DNA from: Mesorhizobium sp. WSM3859
GTDB lineage: Bacteria; Pseudomonadota; Alphaproteobacteria; Rhizobiales; Rhizobiaceae
NCBI RefSeq assembly: GCF_002295065.1
Contig: NZ_NSGG01000010.1
Span: 165,433-229,432 of the forward strand
Reading direction: 5' to 3'
DNA: 64,000 nt
Shown: positions 33,027 through 42,086 of the stretch, in pieces
How positions within the stretch are numbered: the stretch's first letter is position 1
Layout of the letters: every line of letters starts with the position of its first letter
Translations under genes and position numbers: made by a program
The notes under the pieces: model-generated
What the model saw: only the letters and a program-made list of their open reading frames with translations
Databases searched by the model: none
Told to the model about the DNA's origin: nothing

Positions 33027-33731
33027 ATGCGCAAGGCCTCGCGCCTGTTCGAGATCATACAGATCCTGCGGCTGGCCAAAAAACCGGTGACGGCGGCGAC
33101 GATCGCCGAGCGGCTGGAGGTAACGGTGCGCTCGGTCTATCGCGACATTGCCGCCCTGCAGGCGATGCGCGTGCCGATCGAGGGCGGGCGCGGCATTGGC
33201 TACATATTGCGCCCCGGCTTCGATCTGCCGCCGCTGATGTTTTCCATCGAGGAGATGGAAGCGATCGTGCTGTCGCTGGCGCTGCTCGAGCGCACCGGCG
33301 ATGACGAGTTGAAGCAAGCGGCGAAACGCGTCGGCGCCAAGATCGCCGGCGCCGTGCCGCTGCCCTTGCGGCAGACGCTCGACGCTAATGCGCTTCACGC
33401 CTGGGGTTTTGCGGCGCCTTCCGCTTCCGCGATCGACCTCGCGCTGGTTCGCCGCGCCATCCGCGACGAGGAGAAGCTCAGCCTCTCCTACCGCGACGAG
33501 GCGGGACGGCCGACGGAGCGCATCATCCGTCCGGTTGCGCTGATCTATTATGCCGAGACCGCCAACATCGTCGCCTGGTGCGAATTGCGCCAGGCCATCC
33601 GCAATTTCCGCAGCGACCGCGTCGAGGACTGCCGGCCGGCGGGCCTGTGGTTCAAGGGCGAAGGCGACCGGCTGCGCCAGGTCTGGGTCGACGGCTGGGA
33701 GACCAATGTCGCGGCGGCAGCCGGCAATTGA
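33027..33731 (+). CDS. HTH/WYL-domain (YafY-type) transcriptional regulator
   Basis: The 234-residue protein starts MRKASRLFEIIQILR with an HTH_11 motif (TAATIAERLEVTVRSVYRDIAAL), and has a C-terminal WYL-like sensor domain around residues 130-220 (LSYRDEAGRPTERIIRPVALIYY). Divergent from the LysE exporter, with a perfect inverted repeat between them. It probably autoregulates and controls the exporter. Confidence 0.85.
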   Translation: MRKASRLFEIIQILRLAKKPVTAATIAERLEVTVRSVYRDIAALQAMRVPIEGGRGIGYILRPGFDLPPLMFSIEEMEAIVLSLALLERTGDDELKQAAKRVGAKIAGAVPLPLRQTLDANALHAWGFAAPSASAIDLALVRRAIRDEEKLSLSYRDEAGRPTERIIRPVALIYYAETANIVAWCELRQAIRNFRSDRVEDCRPAGLWFKGEGDRLRQVWVDGWETNVAAAAGN

Positions 33732-33746
33732 CGCATTGCCCCACTT

Positions 33747-34547
33747 TCAGGGCACGATGCCGCGACACGCCCAGGCGACATTGGCGAAGGATCGCGGGCC
33801 GTCGGGCCGCCCGGCCTGATAGGCATCGCGCACCGCAGCCTCGACGCGCCCCCGCTCGGCCGCATCCAGCGTGGTCATATATTTGCCGAGCGGCCCTTCG
33901 CCGGCGCCGATCGGCGCCCAGAAGTCGTCGAAATTCGCGTAGTCCATGCGGATCATCAGCTCGGTCTCGCTGACATCGGCGAGACCCTGCTCGACAAAGG
34001 TCCGCTTCATCTCGCCCGGCTGCATCATCGGCTGGAAGCAATAGCGGCTGCGCATCTGGCGTCCGCTTTCGCTGAGCGCCGCCACGGTGTCGATTATCAT
34101 GCGCATGCCGGTCATGCCGCCATAATGGTCCCAGACCACCGCCGCGACCACGCCGCCCGGCCGCACCACACGACGCATCTCGGCCACCGCCTTGCCGGCC
34201 TCCGGCACGAAATGCAGCACCAGCAGCGCCAGCGCGCGGTCGAATGCACTGTCGGTGAAGGGCAGCGCGGTGGCATCGGCCTGGCTGATGGTAACACGCG
34301 GATCGGTGTTTTTCTCCTTCGCCGCCGCGACGAAGACGGGCGAGAAGTCGATGGCCTGGATTTCGGCGAGATCGGTCGATTTCGCCAGCTCGAATGTCAG
34401 GCTCCCGGTGCCGCACCCGACGTCGAGGATTGTCTCGCCGGCGGCCAATCCTGCGAACTCGATGAATTTGGGCGCGAGCCTGCGGCTCCAGCGTCCCATC
34501 AGCTGCTCGTAACCGGATGCCGCATGGACGGTGAAGGTGGACGTCAT
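33747..34547 (-). CDS. Class I SAM-dependent methyltransferase
   Basis: The 266-residue protein has the SAM motif ILDVGCGTGSLTFEL near residues 40-55, acidic post-I IQAIDFSP and motif ADATALPF, as in UbiE/Methyltransf_11 proteins. ATG 34547 has GGGAGG 5 nt upstream; a longer reading adds an unlikely N-terminus. Converges with the WYL gene (15 bp). Substrate unknown. Confidence 0.82.
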   Translation of the reverse strand: MTSTFTVHAASGYEQLMGRWSRRLAPKFIEFAGLAAGETILDVGCGTGSLTFELAKSTDLAEIQAIDFSPVFVAAAKEKNTDPRVTISQADATALPFTDSAFDRALALLVLHFVPEAGKAVAEMRRVVRPGGVVAAVVWDHYGGMTGMRMIIDTVAALSESGRQMRSRYCFQPMMQPGEMKRTFVEQGLADVSETELMIRMDYANFDDFWAPIGAGEGPLGKYMTTLDAAERGRVEAAVRDAYQAGRPDGPRSFANVAWACRGIVP

Positions 34548-34694
34548 CTGAGCCTCCCATTCATGAGCGTAGGCTAAACGACGGCGCAATTGCTGCATAG
34601 GCGTCGGGGGCAACCTCGTTGTCAGAGCAAGGATAGCGTGGCGTGCCCGAATTTTATGTGGGCAATCTCACGCTCCCCTGGCTATGGATCGGGC

Positions 34695-35231
34695 TCAGAC
34701 CTTCGAGAATAACGCCTGCACGGTCTCGATCGGCAGCAGCATGACTCGCTCACCCAGCGGAGACGCAACGAAGCCGTGCCGTTGATAGAAGCCCATGGCG
34801 GCATCGTCGATAGCATGCGCCACCACGGCGCGAACTCCGGCGATGTCCGAGACAGCGAGACACCTGCGCAGCGCGTCGGAAAGCAAGTCGCCCCCCAGCC
34901 CAGTTCCCTGGAACGTCTGATCCACCGCAAGGCGGCCGATCAGCAGCAGTGGTACTTGCTCGGGCATGCTGCGTCGGAGCTTCGCGGTTGGAAGCGCGAT
35001 CCGTTCTTCCATCGCCGTCGAGATCGCATAATAACCGACGACGCGATTTCTCGTGCCCGCCTCACAAACGACATAGGTTCGGGCGGACAGTCCTTCACCA
35101 ACCAAGGCACGGTTTCGCAGCCAGTCATCAAGAGATGAATGCTTGCCATTGTGAAATTCAGAGACGTCGTGGCTAATGGTCAGCCGTTCGGGAGCGCGGA
35201 CTCGCGATCCTCGCGGTGGGCCAGCCGACAT
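34695..35231 (-). CDS. GNAT-type toxin (TacT/AtaT family) of a toxin-antitoxin pair
   Basis: The 178-residue GNAT has the acetyl-CoA loop QTFQGTGLGGDLL and the C-terminal motif GFYQRHGF, both typical of TacT toxins, which acetylate aminoacyl-tRNA and stop translation. The stretch LLLIGRLAVDQTFQG is diagnostic of the family. Start ATG 35231 overlaps the antitoxin stop (TAATG). Antitoxin first, toxin second, matches known TacAT loci. Confidence 0.85.
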   Translation of the reverse strand: MSAGPPRGSRVRAPERLTISHDVSEFHNGKHSSLDDWLRNRALVGEGLSARTYVVCEAGTRNRVVGYYAISTAMEERIALPTAKLRRSMPEQVPLLLIGRLAVDQTFQGTGLGGDLLSDALRRCLAVSDIAGVRAVVAHAIDDAAMGFYQRHGFVASPLGERVMLLPIETVQALFSKV

Positions 35232-35536
35232 TAGCGTTCCCAGGCCGGTCTGCGCGTCATACGCGAGCGAAGCTCCTCCGACGGTTTGTTCGGAGCATCA
35301 AGCAGGTCAAGAAATCTCTCGTGCGCGTCCGTACCGAGAAAGAAGGCGCGCTGGTCGAGAATGGTCTCTTCGGCTTGCTTGCGGGCACTGTCCAGCATGA
35401 ACTCCGACAGCTTCTGTCCGCGCAAGCTCGCTGCGCGATTGAGAATAGCCTTCGTTCCCGCCGAAGCACGGATTTGAATTATGTCATCCTTGCGCGCTAT
35501 GTCGTGATTGCTGTCAGCATGACCGGACTGCGCCAT
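35231..35536 (-). CDS. DUF1778 ribbon-helix-helix antitoxin
   Basis: The 101-residue protein has an N-terminal RHH segment (IIQIRASAGTKAILNRAASLRGQKLSEFML), as in DUF1778/TacA antitoxins, and a C-terminal toxin-binding tail (RKQAEETILDQRAFFL). It likely represses its own promoter. GGAGG lies 5 nt before ATG 35536. Its stop overlaps the toxin start. Confidence 0.87.
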   Translation of the reverse strand: MAQSGHADSNHDIARKDDIIQIRASAGTKAILNRAASLRGQKLSEFMLDSARKQAEETILDQRAFFLGTDAHERFLDLLDAPNKPSEELRSRMTRRPAWER

Positions 35537-35590
35537 CGAATCCTCCTGTGTTCAGGATAAGACATTTAGTGGCTGTCAATACAATGTCAA
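35537..35590 (-). promoter_or_regulatory. Promoter with direct repeats before the toxin-antitoxin operon
   Basis: On the minus strand two TTGACA elements (35585-35590 and 35574-35579) are repeated with an 11-bp period. One can serve as -35 (TAAATG 16 nt after the first as -10) and the pair as an RHH-type operator. Confidence 0.45.
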
Positions 35591-35625
35591 CACATAGCAA
35601 ATTTCGACGTGGCGAACTGGGCTTC

Positions 35626-36732
35626 CTAACCCTTCGCATCCGCCACACTTTCCCGTTCCACCAGCGGGCACTCCAGCTTGGTGATGGGATACCGGCCGCG
35701 GCCGGGCGTCGGCGGCGTTTCGAGCTGCTCGATCGCCCATTGGCCCATCGCCAGATGCGGCAGGATCGAGGTGGTCAGCGGCGGGAAGAGATGGCGGGCG
35801 ATCTCCTCGTCGTCATAGCCGACCACGGAGATGTCCTGCGGGATATGCAGGCCGGCTTCCTTCAGCGCCTCGTAGCAGCCGATCGCTGTGCGGTCGTTCT
35901 GGCAGAAGATGGCAGTGGGACGCTCCTTGAGCCCGAGCAGCTTGACCGTGGCGGCGTAGCCGGCGCTGGCCGACCAGTCGCCCTCGACCACCAGCTCGGG
36001 ATCGAAGGGAATATCGGCGGTGGCCAGAGCGCGGCGATAACCTTTCAGCCGGTCCTGCGCGGCCTGCATCCACGGCTCGCCGGTGATGGTGGCGATACGG
36101 CGATGGCCATGCGCGATCAGGTGCCTGGTGGCGCTCTGGCCGCCGGCGATCTCGGAGGGAACCACGGCCGGGAAGGCATAGTCGGCGGTGTAGCAGTTGA
36201 GCAGGATGACCGGGATGTCGAGGCTGTAGAGAAAATCCGGCGCGGCGATCTCGCGGGTGAAGATGGTCATGTAGATCAGCGCCGAGATGCCGCGCCGCGT
36301 CAGCGCTGAAATCGCGCGCGGCTCCATCACCGCGTCGCCCATGGTCTGCGCCACCAGAAGCACGTTGCCGGCGTTCCACGAGGCCTGCCGCGCCCCCTCG
36401 ATGGCGACAACCGCCTCGGGGCTGGTGGCGAGCTGGTCGACCGCGAAGCCGATGACGCCGTCCAGGCCTTCGAATGGCGTCACCGGCGGCCTGAGCGCCG
36501 AGAAGACCGGCGGCGAATAGCCCAGCGCCCGCGCCGCCTCGATCACCCGGTCGCGTGTCTGCTGCGACAGCCTGATCCCCGGCGAATTGTTGAGCACGAA
36601 CGACACCGTCGCCTGCGAGCAGCCGGCGGCGCGCGCAATGTCGGTCATGGTGACGCGCCCCTTCGGCTTGGCCGCCGGCTTGCGGCGCCTGGAACTCCCG
36701 GGTTGATCACGCAGTTCTGTCGGTTCGCTCAT
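35626..36732 (-). CDS. LacI-family transcriptional regulator
   Basis: The 368-residue protein has an extended basic N-terminus, then the HTH (VTMTDIARAAGCSQATVSFVLNNSPG near residues 27-52) and a sugar-binding domain (VVGYDDEEIARHLFPPLTT). Divergent from the ribose-type binding protein gene at 37358 and so a likely regulator of that transport operon. The 625-bp gap between them is unusually long. Confidence 0.9.
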   Translation of the reverse strand: MSEPTELRDQPGSSRRRKPAAKPKGRVTMTDIARAAGCSQATVSFVLNNSPGIRLSQQTRDRVIEAARALGYSPPVFSALRPPVTPFEGLDGVIGFAVDQLATSPEAVVAIEGARQASWNAGNVLLVAQTMGDAVMEPRAISALTRRGISALIYMTIFTREIAAPDFLYSLDIPVILLNCYTADYAFPAVVPSEIAGGQSATRHLIAHGHRRIATITGEPWMQAAQDRLKGYRRALATADIPFDPELVVEGDWSASAGYAATVKLLGLKERPTAIFCQNDRTAIGCYEALKEAGLHIPQDISVVGYDDEEIARHLFPPLTTSILPHLAMGQWAIEQLETPPTPGRGRYPITKLECPLVERESVADAKG

Positions 36733-37357
36733 AGTCGTTTCCCAAACGCCGCCGGCTCTAGAGCAAAGGCGGCGGCAACGGCAAGATGGTCGAGCCCGTC
36801 GCGTTTATCGAGATTGCGCCGATTAATACATATTAGCAGGCAGGGCATGCAAATCGCCGGCTACGCCGCTTCACGACGAAACCAGTCAGACAAGGTCAGC
36901 AATGCTGACAATTCGGCCATTTTCCGCACGGCAGTAAGCCTTGCCGCGCTCGCTCTCCTCACTCTCCGGCGCGTCCTTCGACAAGCGTCTCCTCCGCGTC
37001 GAAAGCGCCCTCGCGCTTCATAACTAATAGTCTTTACTAATAGCCGTAAGCGTTCTACTGTCAACTCGCCGTTGACCGACCGGGCCTCCGTTCGGCGCGG
37101 CAGGTGCGAGGGACGCTTGCTCGAAACCTGGCTTTATCGCCGGTCTGGGCCTGCATCCACTCTCACGAAAATGTCAGACAAATCGGACTATTTACGAACG
37201 CCACATGAGTGTCTAGTGTCTCGACCGCGGCCCGATCGGCACCGTTCTTAAGTCGGCGGACCTTTGCGCCAGACCCTTGAGGAGGAGGGTTGTCCGGACC
37301 GCAGCCGAGACATCGGCGACGAGTTCTACAGTCAGGTTCTACAAGGGAGGTTGAACT
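36733..37357. promoter_or_regulatory. 625-bp divergent control region, lacI / sugar importer
   Basis: No convincing gene: the longest ORF (36703-37023) overlaps the LacI start and has poor composition. Visible features are the palindrome TAATA-CA-TATTA near 36824-36835 and two direct ACTAATAG repeats at 37023-37030 and 37036-37043 (13-bp period). Good candidate operator sites. The 37100-37357 stretch shows nothing else I can name. Confidence 0.4.
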
Positions 37358-38320
37358 ATGAAATCCATGATCCGTAACGCATCTGTCGCCGCGGCGGCTC
37401 TGCTCATCGGACTTGCGGCCACGACGGTTACCCGCGCGGACGACAAGCCGACGCTGGCCTTCGTCGTCAACGGTGCGTCAGACTTCTGGAAGGCGGCGGA
37501 AGCCGGCGTCAAGAAGGCGCAGGGCGAGCTGCCCGACTACAATCTCGAGCTCAAATATCCGGAACAGTCCTCGGTCGCCATCCAGCAGCGGCTGATGGAC
37601 GATTTGGTGACGGCAGGCGTCAAGGGCATCATGGTCTCGGCCGTCGATCCCAAGACCTCGACCGACGGGCTGAACAAGATCGCGTCGCAAACAGCGCTGT
37701 TCACCACCGACTCCGATGCCCCGCAGACCAAGCGCGTCGCCTATATCGGCTCGTCCAATGTCGATGCCGGCAAGCAGGCGGCCGAGATCGCCAAGAAGGC
37801 GATGCCGGATGGCGGCAAGTGCCTGGGCTTCGTCGGCCTGCTCGGCGCCGACAACGCCAAGGAGCGCATCCAGGGCATGAAGGACGGGCTCGCCGGCAGC
37901 AAGATCGAGCTGGTCGACGTGCGCGGCGACGATATCGACCAGGCGCGCGCCAAGAAGAATGTCGAGGACGCGCTGGTCGCCAGCCCCGACATCACCTGCA
38001 TGGTCGGCTTCTACTCCTACAACACGCCGCGCATCTATGAAGCGCTGCGCGACGCCGGCAAGCTCGGACAGATCACCGTCGTCGGCTTCGACGACGATCC
38101 GATCACGCTGGGCGGCGTCAAGGAAGGCACGGTCGCCGCGACCGTGGTGCAGCAGCCGTTCGAGTGGGCCTATCAGGGCATGAAGCTGATGGCTTCCTAC
38201 CTCAAGGGCGACAAGTCGGGCATTCCGGCCGACGGCTTGATCATCATCCCGACCAAGATCATCGGCAAGGATGACGTCGACACCTACGCCGCCAACCTCA
38301 AGGCGATGCAGGGCAAGTAA
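37358..38320 (+). CDS. Ribose-type sugar ABC substrate-binding protein
   Basis: The 320-residue protein has a signal peptide ending near TRA-DD. The periplasmic-binding type I fold is visible in LAFVVNGASDFWKAAEAG, IMVSAVDPKTSTDGL, FTTDSDAPQTKRVAYIGSSN and VGFDDDPITLGGV. Start 37358 follows GGGAGG. A stable hairpin separates it from the ATPase gene. The sugar cannot be told. Confidence 0.9.
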   Translation: MKSMIRNASVAAAALLIGLAATTVTRADDKPTLAFVVNGASDFWKAAEAGVKKAQGELPDYNLELKYPEQSSVAIQQRLMDDLVTAGVKGIMVSAVDPKTSTDGLNKIASQTALFTTDSDAPQTKRVAYIGSSNVDAGKQAAEIAKKAMPDGGKCLGFVGLLGADNAKERIQGMKDGLAGSKIELVDVRGDDIDQARAKKNVEDALVASPDITCMVGFYSYNTPRIYEALRDAGKLGQITVVGFDDDPITLGGVKEGTVAATVVQQPFEWAYQGMKLMASYLKGDKSGIPADGLIIIPTKIIGKDDVDTYAANLKAMQGK

Positions 38321-38334
38321 GCCCGGCACGGTTG

Positions 38335-38364
38335 CGCCGGCTCAAGGGGTTCCTTGAGCCGGCG
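38335..38364 (+). terminator. Hairpin between binding-protein and ATPase genes
   Basis: CGCCGGCTCAAGG (38335-38347) pairs perfectly (13 bp) with CCTTGAGCCGGCG (38352-38364) around GGTT. It probably limits transcription or mRNA decay into the downstream transporter genes. Confidence 0.7.
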
Positions 38365-38426
38365 TTCGTATTGACGGACCCGCCAAGGCCGGTCAGTCTG
38401 TGGCCCACCGGCTGCTATCAGGCGCG

Positions 38427-39992
38427 ATGACCTCTACCGACACCAATCACCCAGACACCGCTCCGTTCCTGAGCCTCGAGGCCGTGCGCAAGACCTATCC
38501 GGGCGTTGTCGCCCTGGACAGGTTCTCGATGGAGGTCCGGCCGGGCGAGGTCATCGGCCTTGTCGGCGAAAACGGCGCCGGCAAATCGACGCTGATGAAG
38601 ATCCTCGGCGGCGTGACGTGGCCGGACAGCGGCACTATCACCGTCGACGGCGTTGCGCATGACGGACTGACCGTCGAGCAGAGCATCGGCTCAGGCATCG
38701 CCTTCGTGCATCAGGAATTGAATCTTTTCGAAAACCTCGACGTCGCCGCCAACATCTTCTTCGGCCGCGAGCCGCTGCGCGCCGGGCCGCTGAAGCTGGT
38801 CGACCGCGCCAGGCTGCGCGAAATGGTGGCGCCGCTCCTGAAGCGCGTCGGCGCCAATTTCTCGGCCGACGCGCCGGTCGCATCGCTGTCGCTCGCCCAG
38901 CAGCAGATGGTCGAGATCGCCAAGGCGCTGTCGATCAGGGCTCGGCTGGTGATCCTCGACGAACCGACCTCCAGCCTGCCGATGGCGGAAACCGAAAAAC
39001 TGCTCGACGTCATCAAGGGACTGAAGGCGCAAGGCATCAGCGTCATCTTCATCTCGCACCGGCTGCATGAGATCGAGCGCGTTGCCGACCGTGTCGTGGT
39101 GCTGCGCGACGGCACGCTGGCCGGCACGCTGGCGAAGGACCGGATCAATCACGACGAGATGGTCAGGCTGATGATCGGCCGCATGCTGAAGGAGCGCGAG
39201 AAGGCGGGCGAAGCCACGCGCGCGCCGGGCAGCGTCGCGCTGTCTGCCGACGCGATCCGCACCAGCACCTATCCGGACCGGCCGGTCAGCCTCGAGCTGA
39301 GGCGCGCGGAGATCCTCGGTCTCGCCGGCCTAGTCGGCTCCGGCCGCACTGAGCTCGCGCGCGTGCTGTTCGGCATCGACGAGCGGCTCGGTGGCAGCGT
39401 CACGCTCGACGGCAAGCCGCTCAATGTCGGCTCGGCCGCCGACGCCGTGGCGAACGGCATCTTCCTGGTGCCGGAGGACCGCAAGCTGACGGGTATACTG
39501 CTCGATCTCTCGATCGCGCAGAACATTTCGCTGCCCAACCTGCCGGCTCATGCGAGGCGTTCGCTGGTCTCGGCCGGCGCCGAGCTCGCGACGGCGGAAA
39601 AGCAGAAGAAGAACCTCGGCATCAAGGCGCCCTCGGTCTTGACCCGCACCGGCACGCTCTCGGGCGGCAACCAGCAGAAGGTGGTCCTCGCCAAATGGCT
39701 GGCGATGAACCCCAAGGTGATGATCCTGGACGAGCCGACGCGTGGCATCGATATCGGCGCCAAGGCCGAAATCTACGGGCTGATGCGGGCGCTGGCCGAT
39801 GCCGGCGTCGCGGTGCTGATGATCTCCAGCGACATGGAAGAGGTGATCGGCGTCTCGGACCGCATCGCGGTCATGCATGAGGGGCAGATCTCCGGCATCC
39901 TCGACAAAGAAGATTTCAGCCAGGAGAACGTGCTCTTGCTGGCGGTCGGCAAGAAGCCGAAACTGCTGCAAGCCGCGGGAGGAGTCGAATGA
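38427..39992 (+). CDS. Sugar ABC transporter ATP-binding protein, double-domain (RbsA type)
   Basis: The 521-residue protein has two nucleotide-binding domains. The first has GENGAGKST, LSLAQQQMVEIAKAL and VILDEPTSSL; the second has GLVGSGRTE, LSGGNQQKVVLAKWL and MILDEPTRGID. The second Walker A (SGRTE) is the usual degenerate form. Start MTSTDTN at 38427. Its stop overlaps the permease start (ATGA). Confidence 0.95.
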   Translation: MTSTDTNHPDTAPFLSLEAVRKTYPGVVALDRFSMEVRPGEVIGLVGENGAGKSTLMKILGGVTWPDSGTITVDGVAHDGLTVEQSIGSGIAFVHQELNLFENLDVAANIFFGREPLRAGPLKLVDRARLREMVAPLLKRVGANFSADAPVASLSLAQQQMVEIAKALSIRARLVILDEPTSSLPMAETEKLLDVIKGLKAQGISVIFISHRLHEIERVADRVVVLRDGTLAGTLAKDRINHDEMVRLMIGRMLKEREKAGEATRAPGSVALSADAIRTSTYPDRPVSLELRRAEILGLAGLVGSGRTELARVLFGIDERLGGSVTLDGKPLNVGSAADAVANGIFLVPEDRKLTGILLDLSIAQNISLPNLPAHARRSLVSAGAELATAEKQKKNLGIKAPSVLTRTGTLSGGNQQKVVLAKWLAMNPKVMILDEPTRGIDIGAKAEIYGLMRALADAGVAVLMISSDMEEVIGVSDRIAVMHEGQISGILDKEDFSQENVLLLAVGKKPKLLQAAGGVE

Positions 39993-40984
39993 GCAAGAAA
40001 GATCTCGGCCTGCTGATCCTGATCCTGGTGGTCGGCGCGGTGGTGACGGCCATCAATCCGCGCTTCCTGTCGGCGATCAACCTTGCCAACACCTCCAACC
40101 TCGTCGCGCTGTTCGGCATCCTGTCGATCGGCCAGGCCTTCGTCATCATCACCGGCGGCATCGAATTGTCGGTTGGCTCGCTGATCGCCCTGCTCGGCAC
40201 GTTGTTCATCGACTTCATCGCGGTGCGCGAATTGGACTGGCCGCTGGCCTTCGTGGTGATCATCGTGCTCGGCGCAGTCATCGGCTTCGTGCATGGCTGG
40301 CTGATCACAAGGCTGAAATTGCAGCCTTTCGTGGTGACGCTGTGCGGCCTCTTGATCTACCGCGGCGTGGCGCGTTTCTACACCGCCGACGGCACGGCGG
40401 GCTTCGCCTTCGGGCAGAATTTCCCGACACTCGAATTCCTGACCGCTGGCCGCTCCTACGGCCTGCCGAACTCCTTCATCGCGCTGATCGTCATTGCCAT
40501 CGTCATGTGGGTGGTGCTGCACCGCTCGGTGTTCGGTCGCTATCTCTACGCGATCGGCAAGAACGAGGAAGCGGCGAAATATTCCGGCATCCGCACCGGC
40601 CGGATCATCATCGCGGCCTATGTCATCTGCGGCGTTCTGACGGCGCTGTCGGCGATCTATTTCGCCATGTACACGCGCTCGATCTCGCCGGCGAGCCACG
40701 GCCAGTTCTACGAGCTCTATGCCATCGCGGCCGCCGTGCTCGGCGGCTTTTCGCTGCGCGGCGGCGAAGGCTCGCTGGTCGGCGTGATCCTCGGCACGGT
40801 GCTGTTGCAGGAGCTGCAGAACCTCGTCAACCTGCTCGGCATCCCCTCATCGCTCAATTTCGCGGTGATGGGCGGCGTGATCCTGATCGGCGTGCTGGTC
40901 GACCAGCAATGGGGCGTCTTCCGCGCTCGGCGCCGCATGATCGAGGCGACGCGCCAGAACGTTGCGGGCGCGCCGGCGGAGTAG
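39989..40984 (+). CDS. Sugar ABC transporter permease (RbsC type)
   Basis: The 331-residue membrane protein has eight to ten helices with the family motif GGIELSVGSLIAL, the loop LQPFVVTLCGLLIYRG and the coupling segment AIGKNEEAAKYSGI. It starts inside the last codon of the ATPase gene. It completes the ribose-type importer of 37358-40984. Confidence 0.95.
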   Translation: MSKKDLGLLILILVVGAVVTAINPRFLSAINLANTSNLVALFGILSIGQAFVIITGGIELSVGSLIALLGTLFIDFIAVRELDWPLAFVVIIVLGAVIGFVHGWLITRLKLQPFVVTLCGLLIYRGVARFYTADGTAGFAFGQNFPTLEFLTAGRSYGLPNSFIALIVIAIVMWVVLHRSVFGRYLYAIGKNEEAAKYSGIRTGRIIIAAYVICGVLTALSAIYFAMYTRSISPASHGQFYELYAIAAAVLGGFSLRGGEGSLVGVILGTVLLQELQNLVNLLGIPSSLNFAVMGGVILIGVLVDQQWGVFRARRRMIEATRQNVAGAPAE

Positions 40985-41166
40985 CTCGCTCCTCCCGCCA
41001 ACGGCCTGATTGGATCGATGCTCGCGCCTGAGCCGCCGGGCGAGTTCGGATTCGTCGACGAATTGCAACAACCCGTGAACCGGAAAACAGCCCTTGTCGG
41101 CGAATCGGGGCTGGGCTAAGCAATTGGTATCTGAGGGTTCCAAGAACAAAAATGGGAGAAACTACC

Positions 41167-42009
41167 GTGACATCATCACGTTGGATCGCGCTCGCGGCGC
41201 TGGCGTTGACCTGCTCGACCCCGGCACTGGCCAAGGACTGGAAGACCGTCTCCGTCGCCATGGAGGGCTCCTACGCCCCCTGGAACCAGACGGACGCCAG
41301 CGGCAAGATCGTCGGCTTCGAGGTGGATATCCTCAACGACGTCTGCGCCCGCGCCAAGCTCGAATGCAATATCGTGGCGCAGGATTGGGACGGCGTCATT
41401 CCCGGCCTAACCGCCGGCAAATTCGACATCGTCATGGACGGCATGTCGATCACCGAAGAGCGCATGAAGACGATCGACTTCTCGATCCCTTATGCGTCTT
41501 CGCCGGTGGCTTTCCTGGCTGACAAGAACGGTCCGCTGGCCAACCTGTCCAACAAAGGCAAGATGATCGACCTGTCGAAGGACGACGCCGAATCCAAGGC
41601 GGCGCTCGACACGCTGCGCAAGGAGCTCACCGGCAAGAATGTCGGCCTGCAGGTCTCAACCACCGAAGCGACCTTCGCCGACAAATATCTGAAGGACGTC
41701 GCCAACGTCCATGAATACAAGACCACCGACGAGCACGACCTCGACCTGATGGCGGGCCGCATCGACGTGGCCTTCGCCGACACCACCTATTTCCTCGGCA
41801 CGCTGGCCAAGCCCGACGCCAAGGACCTGGAATTCGTCGGGCCGCAATTCAAGGGTGGTCCGATCCTCGGGCCGGGCATCGGCGCCGCCTTCCGCAAGAC
41901 CGACAAGGACCTGCAGGACATCTACAACAAGGCGCTCAAGGCCGCGCTCGACGACGGCTCGGTGTCGAAATACAGCCTGCAGTGGTTCAAGATCGACATT
42001 ACCAAGTGA
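41167..42009 (+). CDS. Polar amino-acid ABC substrate-binding protein
   Basis: The 280-residue protein has a signal peptide ending at ALA-KD and the HisJ/LAO type II fold: VAMEGSYAPWN, GKIVGFEVDILNDVC, AQDWDGVIPGLTAGKFDIVMDGMSITEERMKTIDFS. The GTG at 41167 with GGGAGA about 8 nt upstream is preferred to the ATG at 41152. It probably binds a basic amino acid or opine, judging by its HisQMP-type partners. A terminator-like hairpin follows. Confidence 0.88.
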   Translation: MTSSRWIALAALALTCSTPALAKDWKTVSVAMEGSYAPWNQTDASGKIVGFEVDILNDVCARAKLECNIVAQDWDGVIPGLTAGKFDIVMDGMSITEERMKTIDFSIPYASSPVAFLADKNGPLANLSNKGKMIDLSKDDAESKAALDTLRKELTGKNVGLQVSTTEATFADKYLKDVANVHEYKTTDEHDLDLMAGRIDVAFADTTYFLGTLAKPDAKDLEFVGPQFKGGPILGPGIGAAFRKTDKDLQDIYNKALKAALDDGSVSKYSLQWFKIDITK

Positions 42010-42017
42010 TGTCGCAA

Positions 42018-42046
42018 CGGGAGCAGCCAAGACTGCTCCCGTTTTT
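42018..42046 (+). terminator. Terminator-like hairpin between binding-protein and permease genes
   Basis: CGGGAGCAG (42018-42026) pairs with CTGCTCCCG (42033-42041), followed by TTTTT. Partial termination here would make the binding protein more abundant than the membrane components. Confidence 0.8.
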
Positions 42047-42086
42047 GCATTGAGACAAGCAACCGTCGCCGGGAGGGAAGGCGCAC

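Noticed and set aside
36703..37023. 106-residue plus-strand ORF in the divergent region
   Set aside because: It overlaps the LacI gene start on the other strand, has no SD, and its residues look random.
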